Positions 8,746 through 17,295 of a DNA stretch of 64,000 bases are shown here, one piece after another. The number at the start of each line of letters is the position of its first letter. The stretch's first letter is position 1. The notes beneath the pieces are model-generated. The model was not told where the DNA came from, searched no databases, and was given only the letters and a program-made list of their open reading frames with translations. This DNA is from Chryseobacterium oleae. Its GTDB lineage: Bacteria; Bacteroidota; Bacteroidia; Flavobacteriales; Weeksellaceae. Where the stretch lies: NCBI RefSeq assembly GCF_900115055.1, contig NZ_FOVD01000001.1, positions 310,001 to 374,000 of the forward strand, written 5' to 3'. The translations under genes were made by a program, and so were the position numbers.

Positions 8746-9261
8746 TTAATGCATTTTATTTTTACTGAAAGCAACCGCGTCCACTTCGATCTGCATATCA
8801 TCCAGTGCCAATTTAGGGACAGGAATTAACGTACTGGCCGGAAATGTATGGTTTTTCCATGTTGTATGCATTTCTTCCGTCCATATTTTAAGCTTTTCCT
8901 GATCATGATCAACGATGAGTATCGTGATTTTAAGGACATCATTAACCCCTAATCCATATTCCGCAAGTACTGTTTCTAAATTTTTCAGAGACCACTTCAC
9001 CTGAGTTCTGAAATCCGCAGAAAGATGATGTTTCAAGTCTTCTCCACCGCTTTGCCCGGATATAAATACGTATTGACCCTCCCCTTCATGGCTGGTAGCA
9101 TGAGAAAAGGCAAACGGAGTGGGATCAAAAAGAGTTTTGGGATTTTTGCTGATAACAGATGATGCATCAGTTTTCTGCATGATTTTATTTTGATCTTTGT
9201 TTTGTGAAAAGGCAAGGCATCCTATGCAGAATGCAGCTAGGCTGAATATGATACGCTTCAT
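8746..9261 (-). CDS. RidA (YjgF/YER057c/UK114) family protein with signal peptide
   Basis: A 171-residue protein. Residues 1-20 (MKRIIFSLAAFCIGCLAFSQ) are a Sec signal peptide, so unlike cytoplasmic RidA it should act in the periplasm. The remaining sequence has the RidA core: AFSHATSHEGEGQYVFISGQSGGE, FRTQVKWSLKNLETVLAEYGLGVNDVLKITILI and FPASTLIPVPKLALDDMQIEVDAVA. True RidA hydrolyses reactive enamines using an Arg in the strand corresponding to residues 140-150; here that strand reads ASTLIPVPKLA without the Arg, so a different role is likely. The promoter and a palindromic operator lie just upstream. Confidence 0.75.
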   Translation of the reverse strand: MKRIIFSLAAFCIGCLAFSQNKDQNKIMQKTDASSVISKNPKTLFDPTPFAFSHATSHEGEGQYVFISGQSGGEDLKHHLSADFRTQVKWSLKNLETVLAEYGLGVNDVLKITILIVDHDQEKLKIWTEEMHTTWKNHTFPASTLIPVPKLALDDMQIEVDAVAFSKNKMH

Positions 9262-9288
9262 GATATTTTTTGTATTGAATTAATACAG

Positions 9289-9332
9289 CAAATGTAGATT
9301 TCAACATTTTTAAAACATTCAACATATGTTGA
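9289..9332 (-). promoter_or_regulatory. Promoter and palindromic operator of the RidA-family gene
   Basis: On the minus strand TACATTTG (9289-9296) is a full -7 consensus, 28 bases before the start codon. Upstream lies the perfect 14-bp palindrome TCAACATATGTTGA (9319-9332), with a further TCAACAT at 9301-9307. The palindrome covers the -33 position, as a repressor site would. Confidence 0.5.
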
Positions 9333-9525
9333 CATTTTTGCCTTTTATTGGCTGTACATTCGTGGAATTTTTGCATCCTGAATACAAAAACGGAAGATCC
9401 GGATGATGAAAATAAAAAACCTCCAAACTGATTTGAAGGTCTCATTTTTCTAGCGGAACATGACGAATCAGCCAAAACCGATTCCCCATATTCCATTATA
9501 TAAATATTCAGGAAAACATCAACCG

Positions 9526-10116
9526 TTAAATAACAGTTCCTCCTTTTGCCTGAAAGTCTTTTTTCATCCTTGCATATCTTTCGGGATCTATCGGTTTGGA
9601 AGCGCTTTCTATAATACTTGATTTAAAACCTAAGTCCAATGCGTCATTGGCTGTATAATACACACAATAATCGGCGGCGACTCCGCAAACGGCTACTTCT
9701 GTAACTCCACGTCCTTTAAGATAATCAGCCATACCTGTGGATTTTTTTCTGCCATTATCGAAAAAGCCACTGTAACTGTCGATTTCTTTATCCATTCCTT
9801 TTCTAAAAATAGCCTCAACAGCATTCGTTAAAAGTTCCGGAACCAGCTCTGCTCCTTTTGTTCCCTGTATGCAGTGTTCCGGCCACAATACCTGGTTCAG
9901 CCCGTTTAGGGATATTTCTTCAAACGGTTCTTTCCCCGGATGAGATGTAACGAAACTCTTGTGACCTCTAGGGTGCCAGTCTTGTGTGGCGACCACCAAA
10001 TCATATTTGGATTGTAAATCGTTGATTGTCTGTACAATTTCATCACCCTGGTTAACGGCCAGAGAGCCTCCCGGCAGAAAATCATACTGTACATCGATAA
10101 TAATTAAAGCATTCAT
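9526..10116 (-). CDS. pncA: Nicotinamidase/pyrazinamidase
   Basis: A 196-residue isochorismatase-fold enzyme that hydrolyses nicotinamide to nicotinate in NAD+ salvage. Visible active-site features, in order: Asp in ALIIIDVQYDF, the metal site QDWHPRGHKSF (Asp and two His), Lys in FRKGMDKEIDSYSGF, and the nucleophile Cys in VCGVAADYCVYYTANDA. Length and motif order match PncA closely, so function is secure. The start Met immediately precedes the first strand. It appears monocistronic; the upstream 275 bp to the pgl gene contain only AT-rich spacer and that gene's terminator. Confidence 0.93.
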   Translation of the reverse strand: MNALIIIDVQYDFLPGGSLAVNQGDEIVQTINDLQSKYDLVVATQDWHPRGHKSFVTSHPGKEPFEEISLNGLNQVLWPEHCIQGTKGAELVPELLTNAVEAIFRKGMDKEIDSYSGFFDNGRKKSTGMADYLKGRGVTEVAVCGVAADYCVYYTANDALDLGFKSSIIESASKPIDPERYARMKKDFQAKGGTVI

Positions 10117-10329
10117 AATAAAGGGTATATGTTATTAGTTTATTTGGATTGATATTTTATCTCTTCTTTTTTATATGATAAAGAAATGATAAATCTAAAA
10201 CCGATAGTCCGGCTAAAACAAATTTAATTAATATTTCAATATATGGTGATTTTTCAAACAATAAATTACAAATACATTATCAATACACTATAATACATTT
10301 AAAACACTTATAATTTTACCTTTTTCAGT

Positions 10330-10371
10330 TAAAAAAAAGAGCGCACCATTAGAAATCTAACGGTGCGCTCT
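10330..10371 (-). terminator. Strong intrinsic terminator of gnd-zwf-pgl
   Basis: The stem 10338-10371 pairs AGAGCGCACC with GGTGCGCTCT and TTAG with CTAA around one A-C mismatch and a 4-base loop. On the minus strand it is followed by eight T (10330-10337), 21 bases beyond the pgl stop. Confidence 0.9.
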
Positions 10372-10391
10372 GGTCTTATATTGATCGGCTT

Positions 10392-11102
10392 TTAGCCTTT
10401 CGCCTTTTCATCGGTGAACAACTGAAGGCCTTCTTTTCTGTCAATAAGCTGTAACGGGTATAGCTTTGGATTGTATTCCCCGTTTAATACTTCATTCAGG
10501 GCATGTTTTTTCGATTCCCCGAATGCAATAACCAGTATATTTTCAGCTTTGTTAATGAGTGGTGAAGTCAAAGTGATTCTGAACATTTCCTGAGATTTCA
10601 GATAATAAGCGGACACCCACTTTTCATTTTCATCCAAAACAGCCTCACCCGGAAACAGAGAAGCCGTATGACCGTCGTCTCCCATTCCCAAAAGGATAAA
10701 ATCAAAAACGCCTTCATGTCCGAGAACATTTTTAATCTGTTGTTCGTATTCAGCAGCAAAATCTTCCGGAAGTATTCCGTCTTCGTACATAGGGAAAATA
10801 TGATCTTTATTGACGGGAACCTTGTTCAGAAGGGTCTCAAAGGTCATTCTTGCATTGCTTTTATCATCATCTAAAGGAACCCATCGCTCATCTACCCAAA
10901 AAAAGTATACTTTATTCCATTCTATTTTGTCTGCATACTCTTCAGTCGCCAACAAATTAAAAATAGCTTTTGGAGAAGAACCTCCACTTAGTGCGACCAC
11001 AAAACGGTCATTTTTCTGAATCGATTTTTTGGAAAGTTCAACAAATGTATCCGCTGCTTTTGTATATAATTTCTCCAGATCGTTAAATACTGTGATATTC
11101 AT
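10392..11102 (-). CDS. pgl: 6-phosphogluconolactonase (DevB/Pgl)
   Basis: A 236-residue cytosolic enzyme of the oxidative pentose phosphate pathway, hydrolysing 6-phosphoglucono-lactone. Motifs: VALSGGSSPKAIFNLLA (phosphate-binding SGG), FFWVDERWVPLDDDKSNARM, and FDFILLGMGDDGHTASLFPG with the catalytic His region, followed by RITLTSPLINKAENILVIAFGESK. All belong to the DevB-type lactonase, not the cycloisomerase 2 type. It is the last gene of gnd-zwf-pgl, 25 bp after zwf, and ends at a strong terminator. Confidence 0.95.
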   Translation of the reverse strand: MNITVFNDLEKLYTKAADTFVELSKKSIQKNDRFVVALSGGSSPKAIFNLLATEEYADKIEWNKVYFFWVDERWVPLDDDKSNARMTFETLLNKVPVNKDHIFPMYEDGILPEDFAAEYEQQIKNVLGHEGVFDFILLGMGDDGHTASLFPGEAVLDENEKWVSAYYLKSQEMFRITLTSPLINKAENILVIAFGESKKHALNEVLNGEYNPKLYPLQLIDRKEGLQLFTDEKAKG

Positions 11103-11127
11103 TTTTCGTCTAATTTAAATTGATATG

Positions 11128-12609
11128 TTACACCCAATTATGCCCCTGTCTTTCAACCAATGCAATACTCTCTTTCGGGCCCCAGCTTCCTGCTTCATAG
11201 TTTGGAAAAGATGCATCTTTATTGCTTGCCCAGACTTCCTGAATGGTTTTGACAACATCCCAGGCTTCTTCCACCTGATCGGAACGCATAAATAAGGTAA
11301 GATCTCCTATAAGCGCGTCCAGCAATAGTGTTTCGTAAGCTTCAGGGGTATCTTCCTGACAGGCAAAATTGTCAAAGATCATTTCAACAGGGTTTAACAC
11401 CAATGAAAGTCCCGGTTTCTTTGCCATAAACTGCAGTCTGATATCCATTAACGGCTGAATATTGATAATCAGCCTGTTCGCTGATAAATGCTGTGAACTT
11501 TCTGAAAATGTAGAATGCGGAAGCGGTTTAAACTGGATTGTGATATAAGAATGCTTTTCCTTCATTTTTTTCCCTGTACGAACGTAAAAAGGAACATCCT
11601 GCCATCTTTCATTATCCAGATAGAATTTTACTGCGGCGAAAGTTTCCGTATTGGAATCGGCTGCAATTCCGTCTTCCTGACGATAACCTTTAGCTTCTAC
11701 TCCATTCACCACACCCTTTCCGTACTGGCCTCTTACGGCATAGTGATCCACCTGATCTGCTGAAATTCTGCGGATAGATTTCAAAACATCTACTTTACGG
11801 TCTCTAATTTCGCCCGCTTCCAATGAAGCCGGTGGTTCCATAGCCACCATGCAAAGAATTTGCAATAAATGGTTCTGAATCATATCCTTAAGCGCTCCGG
11901 TCTGCTCATAGAAAGCGCCTCTGGTTTCCACGCCTACTTCTTCCGCCACGGTAATCTGCACGGATTCTATATGCTTACTGTCCCATAAAGGTTCAAAAAT
12001 AGAATTTCCGAATCTGAACGCCAATATATTCTGTACGGTTTCTTTCCCCAGATAATGATCGATACGGTAAATCTGCTCCTCTTCAAAGGTTTCAGCCAAT
12101 AAACTGTTCAGTTCAATTGCCGACTGCTTATCATGACCGAATGGTTTTTCGATAATGATGCGGTCTTTTTTAGCATCAGAAGCCAATGCTGAATTTTTGA
12201 TATGATTCGAAATGGTAGAAACAAAATCCGGTCCGATGGATAAATAAAACAGTCTGTTCCCTCTCGTTCCGTAAACCTTATCAAAATCCTCTAATTTCTG
12301 GTGCAGATTTTTGTAAGAACTTTCCTCATCCAGTTGATGCTGAAAATAAGTAATATGAGCCTGAAAACCGGCCCAGTCTTCTGTCGTTATCTTTTTCCTT
12401 GAGAAATTCTCAAGGTTTTCTTTGATGTAGTTTTTAAAATATTCATTGGTATTGTCTGCTCTTCCGAGTGCCAGAATATTAAAACCTTTGGGCATTCTGC
12501 CGTCGATGTATAAATTATAAAACGCCGGAAAAAGTTTTCTTTTCGCCAAATCTCCTGTCGCACCAAAAATGATAATTGTAGTTGGCTTCAAGACTTTATT
12601 GTCATTCAT
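11128..12609 (-). CDS. zwf: Glucose-6-phosphate 1-dehydrogenase
   Basis: A 493-residue enzyme that oxidises glucose-6-phosphate with NADP+ or NAD+. The coenzyme loop TTIIIFGATGDLAKRKLFPAFYNL, the substrate motif IIEKPFGHDKQSA and the catalytic RIDHYLGKETVQNILAFRFGN are all intact. An upstream in-frame ATG at 12642 would add MANCKRLKLGK and overlap gnd; the ATG at 12609 (MNDNKVLKPTTIIIFGATG) matches the family N-terminus and leaves 11 bp after the gnd stop. It is the middle gene of the operon and supplies NADPH and the substrate of Pgl. Confidence 0.95.
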   Translation of the reverse strand: MNDNKVLKPTTIIIFGATGDLAKRKLFPAFYNLYIDGRMPKGFNILALGRADNTNEYFKNYIKENLENFSRKKITTEDWAGFQAHITYFQHQLDEESSYKNLHQKLEDFDKVYGTRGNRLFYLSIGPDFVSTISNHIKNSALASDAKKDRIIIEKPFGHDKQSAIELNSLLAETFEEEQIYRIDHYLGKETVQNILAFRFGNSIFEPLWDSKHIESVQITVAEEVGVETRGAFYEQTGALKDMIQNHLLQILCMVAMEPPASLEAGEIRDRKVDVLKSIRRISADQVDHYAVRGQYGKGVVNGVEAKGYRQEDGIAADSNTETFAAVKFYLDNERWQDVPFYVRTGKKMKEKHSYITIQFKPLPHSTFSESSQHLSANRLIINIQPLMDIRLQFMAKKPGLSLVLNPVEMIFDNFACQEDTPEAYETLLLDALIGDLTLFMRSDQVEEAWDVVKTIQEVWASNKDASFPNYEAGSWGPKESIALVERQGHNWV

Positions 12610-12620
12610 TTTTCCCAATT

Positions 12621-14039
12621 TTAATCGTTTGCAGTTTGCCATGACGTGTGAAAAACACCTTCCCTGTCTGTTCTCTGATAGGTATGTGCTCCGAAATAAT
12701 CACGCTGAGCCTGAATCAGATTCACAGGAAGAGATTCTGTGGTATAGGCATCAAAATATCCTAGGGCAGTCTGAATTCCCAAACTTGAAATCCCATTTGA
12801 AGCAGCATAAGCAGCCGTTTTTCGTAATGATTTAATTTTATCCTTAACGATCACAGAAATATCTTTATCAAGTAAAATATTGGAAAGAAGAGGATCTTTA
12901 GTGTATGCAGAATAGAACTTTTCCAACAGAACTGAACGGATGATACATCCTCCTCTCCAGATTTTCACGACATCTTTCAATGGAATCTGGAAATTGTATT
13001 CTTCAGAAGCTTTTACCAGTAAAGCCAAACCTTGTGCATAGCTGATCAATGTCGCCAGATATAAAGCATCACCCACTTCTTTAATGAATAATTCTGTATT
13101 TTCGGGACTTACAATTTCTTTTTCAGCATACAGCTGAGAAGCCTGAACCCTCTCTTCTTTATAGGCTGATAAAATTCTTGAAGTCACTGCAATATCAATA
13201 GTCGGGATAGAAACTCCAATTTCCATGGCCTGCTCAGAGGTCCATTTTCCGGTTCCCTTAGCTCCTGCTTTATCTAAAATCTGATCGACAAGATAACCGT
13301 CTGTCAATGAATCTTGCTGCTGAAAAATATCTCTGGTGATCTCAATCAGGAATGAATTCATTTCACCATTGTTCCATTCTTTAAAAACCTGATATAACTG
13401 GTCGTTATTTAAATTGGCTCCTCGTTTCAACAAATCATATGCTTCGCTGATGAGCTGCATAATGGCGTATTCAATTCCGTTGTGAACCATTTTCACATAG
13501 TTTCCTGCAGAATCTTTCCCCATATAAGCGGTACAGGCTTCATTTCCCACTTTGGCTGAAATAGCTTCCAGCATAGGCTGAATAAGATGGAAAGCTTCCA
13601 GATCTCCACCCGGCATGATGCTTGGTCCTGTTCTGGCTCCTTTTTCACCTCCGGAAACGCCCATTCCCATAAAATGAAGATTTTTTGAGGCCAGATCAGC
13701 AACACGCCTGTTGGTATCTTTGAAATAAGAATTCCCGGCATCGATAACGATATCTCCTTTGCTTAAAAGCGGTGTAATGCTTTCCAGAACTGCATCCACA
13801 GGTTTTCCGGCCGGAACCATAAGAATAATTTTCCTTGGGGTTTCCAGTGCAGATACAAAATCTTCCATTGTACCTGTTCCTTTTACTTTCATTTCTGAGG
13901 TGGCGCCGTCCTGTAGTTCTTTTACTTTCTCTCCATCAAGGTCGAATCCGGCGATAGAAAAGCCGTTATCGGCAATATTATAAAGAAGATTGCGCCCCAT
14001 TACTCCAAGGCCAATCATTCCGTAATTATATCTTTCCAT
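12621..14039 (-). CDS. gnd: 6-phosphogluconate dehydrogenase, decarboxylating
   Basis: A 472-residue enzyme converting 6-phosphogluconate to ribulose-5-phosphate, CO2 and NADPH. Visible motifs: the Rossmann loop YGMIGLGVMGRNLLYNIADNGF, GMGVSGGEKGARTGPSIMPGG, catalytic KMVHNGIEYAIMQLISEAY, and the C-terminal IQAQRDYFGAHTYQRTDREGVFHTSW with the substrate-binding Arg/His. Length is that of the long (E. coli-type) form. It is the first gene of gnd-zwf-pgl, whose order reverses the enzymatic order. The promoter must lie in 14040-14150 but has no clear consensus. Confidence 0.95.
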   Translation of the reverse strand: MERYNYGMIGLGVMGRNLLYNIADNGFSIAGFDLDGEKVKELQDGATSEMKVKGTGTMEDFVSALETPRKIILMVPAGKPVDAVLESITPLLSKGDIVIDAGNSYFKDTNRRVADLASKNLHFMGMGVSGGEKGARTGPSIMPGGDLEAFHLIQPMLEAISAKVGNEACTAYMGKDSAGNYVKMVHNGIEYAIMQLISEAYDLLKRGANLNNDQLYQVFKEWNNGEMNSFLIEITRDIFQQQDSLTDGYLVDQILDKAGAKGTGKWTSEQAMEIGVSIPTIDIAVTSRILSAYKEERVQASQLYAEKEIVSPENTELFIKEVGDALYLATLISYAQGLALLVKASEEYNFQIPLKDVVKIWRGGCIIRSVLLEKFYSAYTKDPLLSNILLDKDISVIVKDKIKSLRKTAAYAASNGISSLGIQTALGYFDAYTTESLPVNLIQAQRDYFGAHTYQRTDREGVFHTSWQTAND

Positions 14040-14427
14040 TTATTTATTAGTATGAATTCTGTTATACAGACAATAAAATTAAGCAAATGCCAATCAGGAA
14101 AAAAATAAATGGACAGAAAAAAATTCTTCACAGCAGAAGGGTCAAAGCTTCCAGATTAAAACCAGAACTTTAAAAGAATTCCAAAACCCGCTCTATCAAC
14201 AATTTATAGACATTTCACACCTGGAAAAGTCACCTGGAAAGGATTTTAAAGATTAATATTGATTTAACATTAAAAAAGTAAAAAGAAGAGCTAACTCCAA
14301 ACCTATACATTGCATTCAAAAACATCCATCAAATAGTGAAAAACATCCATGTTTTCCAGACTGGTATCACGGGATCTTTGCAACAGACTAAAATTCATAT
14401 AAATAATTATCATAAAATTTAAACAAA
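14040..14427. other. Divergent intergenic region between gnd and the OYE gene
   Basis: AT-rich, 388 bp, no gene. Its right end holds the AraC-type operator and -7 box described at 14325-14380; the left end must hold the gnd promoter. Confidence 0.5.
14325..14380 (+). promoter_or_regulatory. AraC-type operator and -7 box upstream of the OYE gene
   Basis: AAAACATCCAT-like half-sites with TCCAT at 14325-14329 and 14346-14350 repeat exactly 21 bp apart. GATCTTTG (14373-14380), followed by CAACAG, lies 22 bases beyond the second. The same arrangement and spacing occur at 15659-15714, so this looks like a shared activator-dependent promoter. Confidence 0.6.
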
Positions 14428-15513
14428 ATGTCTGTTTCCGATCTATTTAAGCCCCTCAGCCTGCTGCATGGTCCGGCCATGAGAAACCGTTTTATGCTGG
14501 CACCGCTCACCAGCCAGCAAAGTGATCATGACGGTACAGCTTCCCCATATGATCATTCCTGGATAGAACAGCTTGCCCAAAGTGATTATGGACTCATCCA
14601 AACCAGTGCTGCTACCGTGGAAGCCGGAGGGATTGCATTCGAACGGCAGTTGGGTATTCATAGTGATCAACATCTACCCGGACTGACCCGAATGGCCACA
14701 ACCATCCGTGAAGGTGGCGGACTGTCTGCTGTACAGCTTCATCACGCAGGACATCGTGCTAAACCTTCATTAGGAGGAATACCAGCTCCTGCTTCCGGCA
14801 AAACATTACCAGATATAAAGGCTATCACGACTGAAGAAGTGGAACGCATCCGCGACAGTTTTATAGCAGCTGCAAAGAGAGCTCAGCTTGCCGGATTTGA
14901 TGGCGTTTCAGTACATGGTGCTTTCGGATGGATACTTTCGGAATTCCTCTCCCCCAATTTGAATGACCGTAAAGACAGATACGGAGGCAGTTTGGAAAAC
15001 CGTGCGCGCTTCACCATTGAAGTTATCGAAGGAATCCGTAAGGCCTGTGGTCCTGATTTTCAAATTGGCTGGCGATTATCTATTGAACGTTATGGATTGC
15101 TGCTGGAAGAATTACGTGAAATTACAGCCGATATTTTTGACCGCGAGCTGATCGATTATCTGGATCTGGCTTTGTGGGATTCGGCCCAGATTGTCCGGGA
15201 TGGAATGTTTCAGGGGAAAACCATGCTCAGTGTATTTACAGAACTTCCCCGCAAAGGAGTACGCTTAGGAGCAGCTGGAAAGATTATGAGTGCTCAGCGT
15301 GCCGGAGAACTGCTTGATGAAGGTTGTGATTTCGTCCTGATAGCACGCGCCGGAATTCTTCAGCGGGACTTCCCTCGTCAGGTGAGAGCCAACCCAATGT
15401 ACGACAGCCCCCAACTTCCGGTAACCGCAGATTTCTTACGCCAGGGAGGACTGAGCGAGCGTTTTATAGATACCATGCGGGGTTGGCAGACTTTTGTAAA
15501 AGCAGGCTCATGA
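14428..15513 (+). CDS. NADH:flavin oxidoreductase / Old Yellow Enzyme family
   Basis: A 361-residue TIM-barrel flavoenzyme that would reduce activated C=C bonds with FMN and NAD(P)H. Motifs: PAMRNRFMLAPLTSQQS, the FMN/substrate region LSAVQLHHAGHRAKPS, AGFDGVSVHGAFGWILSEFLSPNLNDRKDRYGGSLENR, and C-terminal FVLIARAGILQRDFP. HHAGH occupies the substrate-anion binding position. Base composition is more GC-rich than its neighbours (for example near 14860-15050), hinting at transfer or selection. It is monocistronic and carries the AraC-type operator shared with the DsrE-like gene. Confidence 0.88.
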   Translation: MSVSDLFKPLSLLHGPAMRNRFMLAPLTSQQSDHDGTASPYDHSWIEQLAQSDYGLIQTSAATVEAGGIAFERQLGIHSDQHLPGLTRMATTIREGGGLSAVQLHHAGHRAKPSLGGIPAPASGKTLPDIKAITTEEVERIRDSFIAAAKRAQLAGFDGVSVHGAFGWILSEFLSPNLNDRKDRYGGSLENRARFTIEVIEGIRKACGPDFQIGWRLSIERYGLLLEELREITADIFDRELIDYLDLALWDSAQIVRDGMFQGKTMLSVFTELPRKGVRLGAAGKIMSAQRAGELLDEGCDFVLIARAGILQRDFPRQVRANPMYDSPQLPVTADFLRQGGLSERFIDTMRGWQTFVKAGS

Positions 15514-15650
15514 ATTCGGGGTGCGGGTTATATGTTATGGGTTTGAGAGTTTCAGGATGCGGGTTTTCAGATGTCTGAAATCTGATGTCTGATGTCTGAT
15601 GTCCTGATGTCTGATATCTGATGTCTGAAATCTAGTATCTAAAATGAATC
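15514..15650. repeat. Gene-end repeat with TCTGATG units
   Basis: After the OYE stop: GGGTTTGAGAGTTTCAGGATGCGGG, then six or more TCTGATGTC/TCTGATATC units. Same composite as at 3117, 8603 and 17070, in the orientation of the upstream gene. Confidence 0.7.
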
Positions 15651-15658
15651 AAAAAATC

Positions 15659-15714
15659 TCCATCACAAAGTAAAAATCGTCCATTCTTTAAAGCTCCTTA
15701 TTCCCACATCTTTG
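15659..15714 (+). promoter_or_regulatory. AraC-type operator and -7 box upstream of the DsrE-like gene
   Basis: TCCAT at 15659-15663 and 15680-15684 (within AAATCTCCAT and AAATCGTCCAT) are 21 bp apart, and CATCTTTG (15707-15714) starts 23 bp after the second ends. Spacing is identical to that before the OYE gene. The AraC regulator encoded downstream is the likely ligand. Confidence 0.6.
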
Positions 15715-15736
15715 CAGTGTAAATAAATTTTTTATC

Positions 15737-16102
15737 ATGAAAAAAACAGCTATTATTCTTCTTTCTGATCCTAAGGCCGGTTCAGAAGAAGCAATCGGAA
15801 GAGTATTCAACGCTTTGGCTTCAGCATATGAATTCAAGCATGCGGGTGAAGAGGTGAAAATTATTTTTCAGGGCACAGGGATAAGATGGCCGGAACAGCT
15901 TGAAAAACCTGAGCATCCGGTGAATGGACTTTATATGGATGTAAAGGATTATATCCACGGCCTTTCAAAAGGATGCGTTGCGGTCTTTGGTACTGAAGTT
16001 TCCGGTTATGACTTGCTGAACGAAAATGAAGTGCCCGGAACGCCTGGTTTGCCAAGTTTCCTCAACCTCAGAAATGAAGGGTATGATATTTTGATTTTCT
16101 AA
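15737..16102 (+). CDS. DsrE-like family protein
   Basis: A 121-residue single-domain protein with a DsrE/Rossmann-like pattern: KKTAIILLSDPKAGSEEAIGRVFNALASAYEF, EEVKIIFQGTGIRWPEQLEK, then DYIHGLSKGCVAVFGTEVSGYDLL. The Cys in KGCVAVFG sits where DsrE/YchN-type proteins often place a conserved Cys, though sulfur transfer is not shown. No signal peptide. It has its own terminator and shares its promoter architecture with the OYE gene, so the two probably respond to the same inducer. Function unknown beyond the fold. Confidence 0.65.
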   Translation: MKKTAIILLSDPKAGSEEAIGRVFNALASAYEFKHAGEEVKIIFQGTGIRWPEQLEKPEHPVNGLYMDVKDYIHGLSKGCVAVFGTEVSGYDLLNENEVPGTPGLPSFLNLRNEGYDILIF

Positions 16103-16115
16103 CTCAACTTTACAG

Positions 16116-16150
16116 CTGCCCTCTGAGAAAATCAAGGGCAGTTTTTGTTT
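16116..16150 (+). terminator. Intrinsic terminator of the DsrE-like gene
   Basis: CTGCCCT (16116-16122) pairs with AGGGCAG (16135-16141), followed by TTTTTGTTTTT. It lies 14 bases after the stop codon and separates this gene from the AraC gene. Confidence 0.85.
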
Positions 16151-16190
16151 TTAATCTTAAGATGAAAAATATTAATTAAATTGCAGTATC

Positions 16191-17069
16191 ATGTTATCAC
16201 AACCTGTATATACGCTCGTTAATCAGCAGAATGGGAATCTGGCATTCAAACTATTTGAGTTTGATAACAACAGTTACTTTGATCATATTCAACGTAATAA
16301 CTACTTCACGCTCCTTCTCATCACTTCGGGTGAAGGGACGGCTAAAGTTGACCTTTGTGATTACTCATTTAAGGAAGACACTCTGTTTTCATTCTATCCT
16401 TATCAGCCATTCATGTTGTGCTCAAAAAAGCCATTGACGGGGATTGCGATACAATTTCACCACGATTTTTTCTGTATTTACCGTCACCATCAGGAAATCG
16501 CGGCTAACGGGATCTTATTTAACAATATCTATCAACAGCCTTTTGTTGAGCTGGATGAACACAGCAAAAATACCATCCTGCATCTCATCAAAGGAATCAC
16601 GGATGAATTAAAAGCTGAAGCTTTCAGGAAAGATGAAGTCCTTATTTCTTACCTTAAGATTTTACTGGTAATAGCCACAAGGCTAAAACTTGACCAGCAA
16701 TCTTTTCAGGAAGAAGGAAGTAACAGTGGAAAACAACAGCTTATGATTCAAAATCTTAAAAATGCTATAGAAGATAATTTCAGAATAAAGCATTCAGCCA
16801 GTGATTATGCCGATATGCTGAACCAGACCCCAGCTTCACTTGCCAGAATCACAAAGAATCATTTTAACAAAACGCTTTCCGACCTGATCACCGAACGGAT
16901 TATCATTGAAGCCAAAAGAGAATTATACCTCACCGATAAAACAGTTAAAGAAATAGCCTATGAACTGGGCTATGAGGATGAATACTACTTCAGCAGGGTA
17001 TTTAAAATCAAAACCGATATATCCCCTCAGGTGTATAGGAATACCATCGGATTTAACAGAGGAAATTAG
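16191..17069 (+). CDS. AraC-family transcriptional regulator
   Basis: A 292-residue regulator. Residues about 20-110 form a cupin-type sensor (NNYFTLLLITSGEGTAKVDLCDYSFKEDTLFSFYPYQPFML). Residues about 185-285 form the DNA-binding domain with two helix-turn-helix units: HSASDYADMLNQTPASLARITKNHFNKTLSDLI and KEIAYELGYEDEYYFSRVFKIKTDISPQVYR. The second unit is a textbook AraC signature. It lies just downstream of the DsrE-like gene and its terminator. It is the best candidate for binding the paired TCCAT repeats before the DsrE-like and OYE genes. Ligand unknown. Confidence 0.88.
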   Translation: MLSQPVYTLVNQQNGNLAFKLFEFDNNSYFDHIQRNNYFTLLLITSGEGTAKVDLCDYSFKEDTLFSFYPYQPFMLCSKKPLTGIAIQFHHDFFCIYRHHQEIAANGILFNNIYQQPFVELDEHSKNTILHLIKGITDELKAEAFRKDEVLISYLKILLVIATRLKLDQQSFQEEGSNSGKQQLMIQNLKNAIEDNFRIKHSASDYADMLNQTPASLARITKNHFNKTLSDLITERIIIEAKRELYLTDKTVKEIAYELGYEDEYYFSRVFKIKTDISPQVYRNTIGFNRGN

Positions 17070-17240
17070 GGGTGAGTTTGAGAGTCGGAGGGTTTGAGGG
17101 TTTGAGGGTCGGAGAGTTTGAGCGTTTTAGGTTTTTGGGGTTGGAGAGTGGCGGATTTGTCTGATGTAAAATATCTGAAATCTTACATCTAGCATCACCA
17201 TCCACTTGCGAAGCAACATTGATCATTCACATTTCTTGAT
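17070..17240. repeat. Gene-end GAGAGTTTGAG array and TCTGA repeat
   Basis: After the TAG: GAGTTTGAGAGTCGGAGGG, GTTTGAGGGTTTGAGGG and GGAGAGTTTGAGCG units. Then TCTGATGTAAAATATCTGAAATC and CATCCACTTGCGAAGCAACATTG, the last resembling CTTGCAAAGCAAAATTC in the copy at 3117-3262. Confidence 0.7.
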
Positions 17241-17295
17241 CTTTACCTCAGCCTGAAATCAAAAATCTTATATCTCCAAAAAAAATAATTAAAGA

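Noticed and set aside
9185..9496. 103-residue minus-strand frame overlapping the RidA gene start
   Set aside because: It crosses the promoter and palindrome of the RidA gene and lacks domain features.
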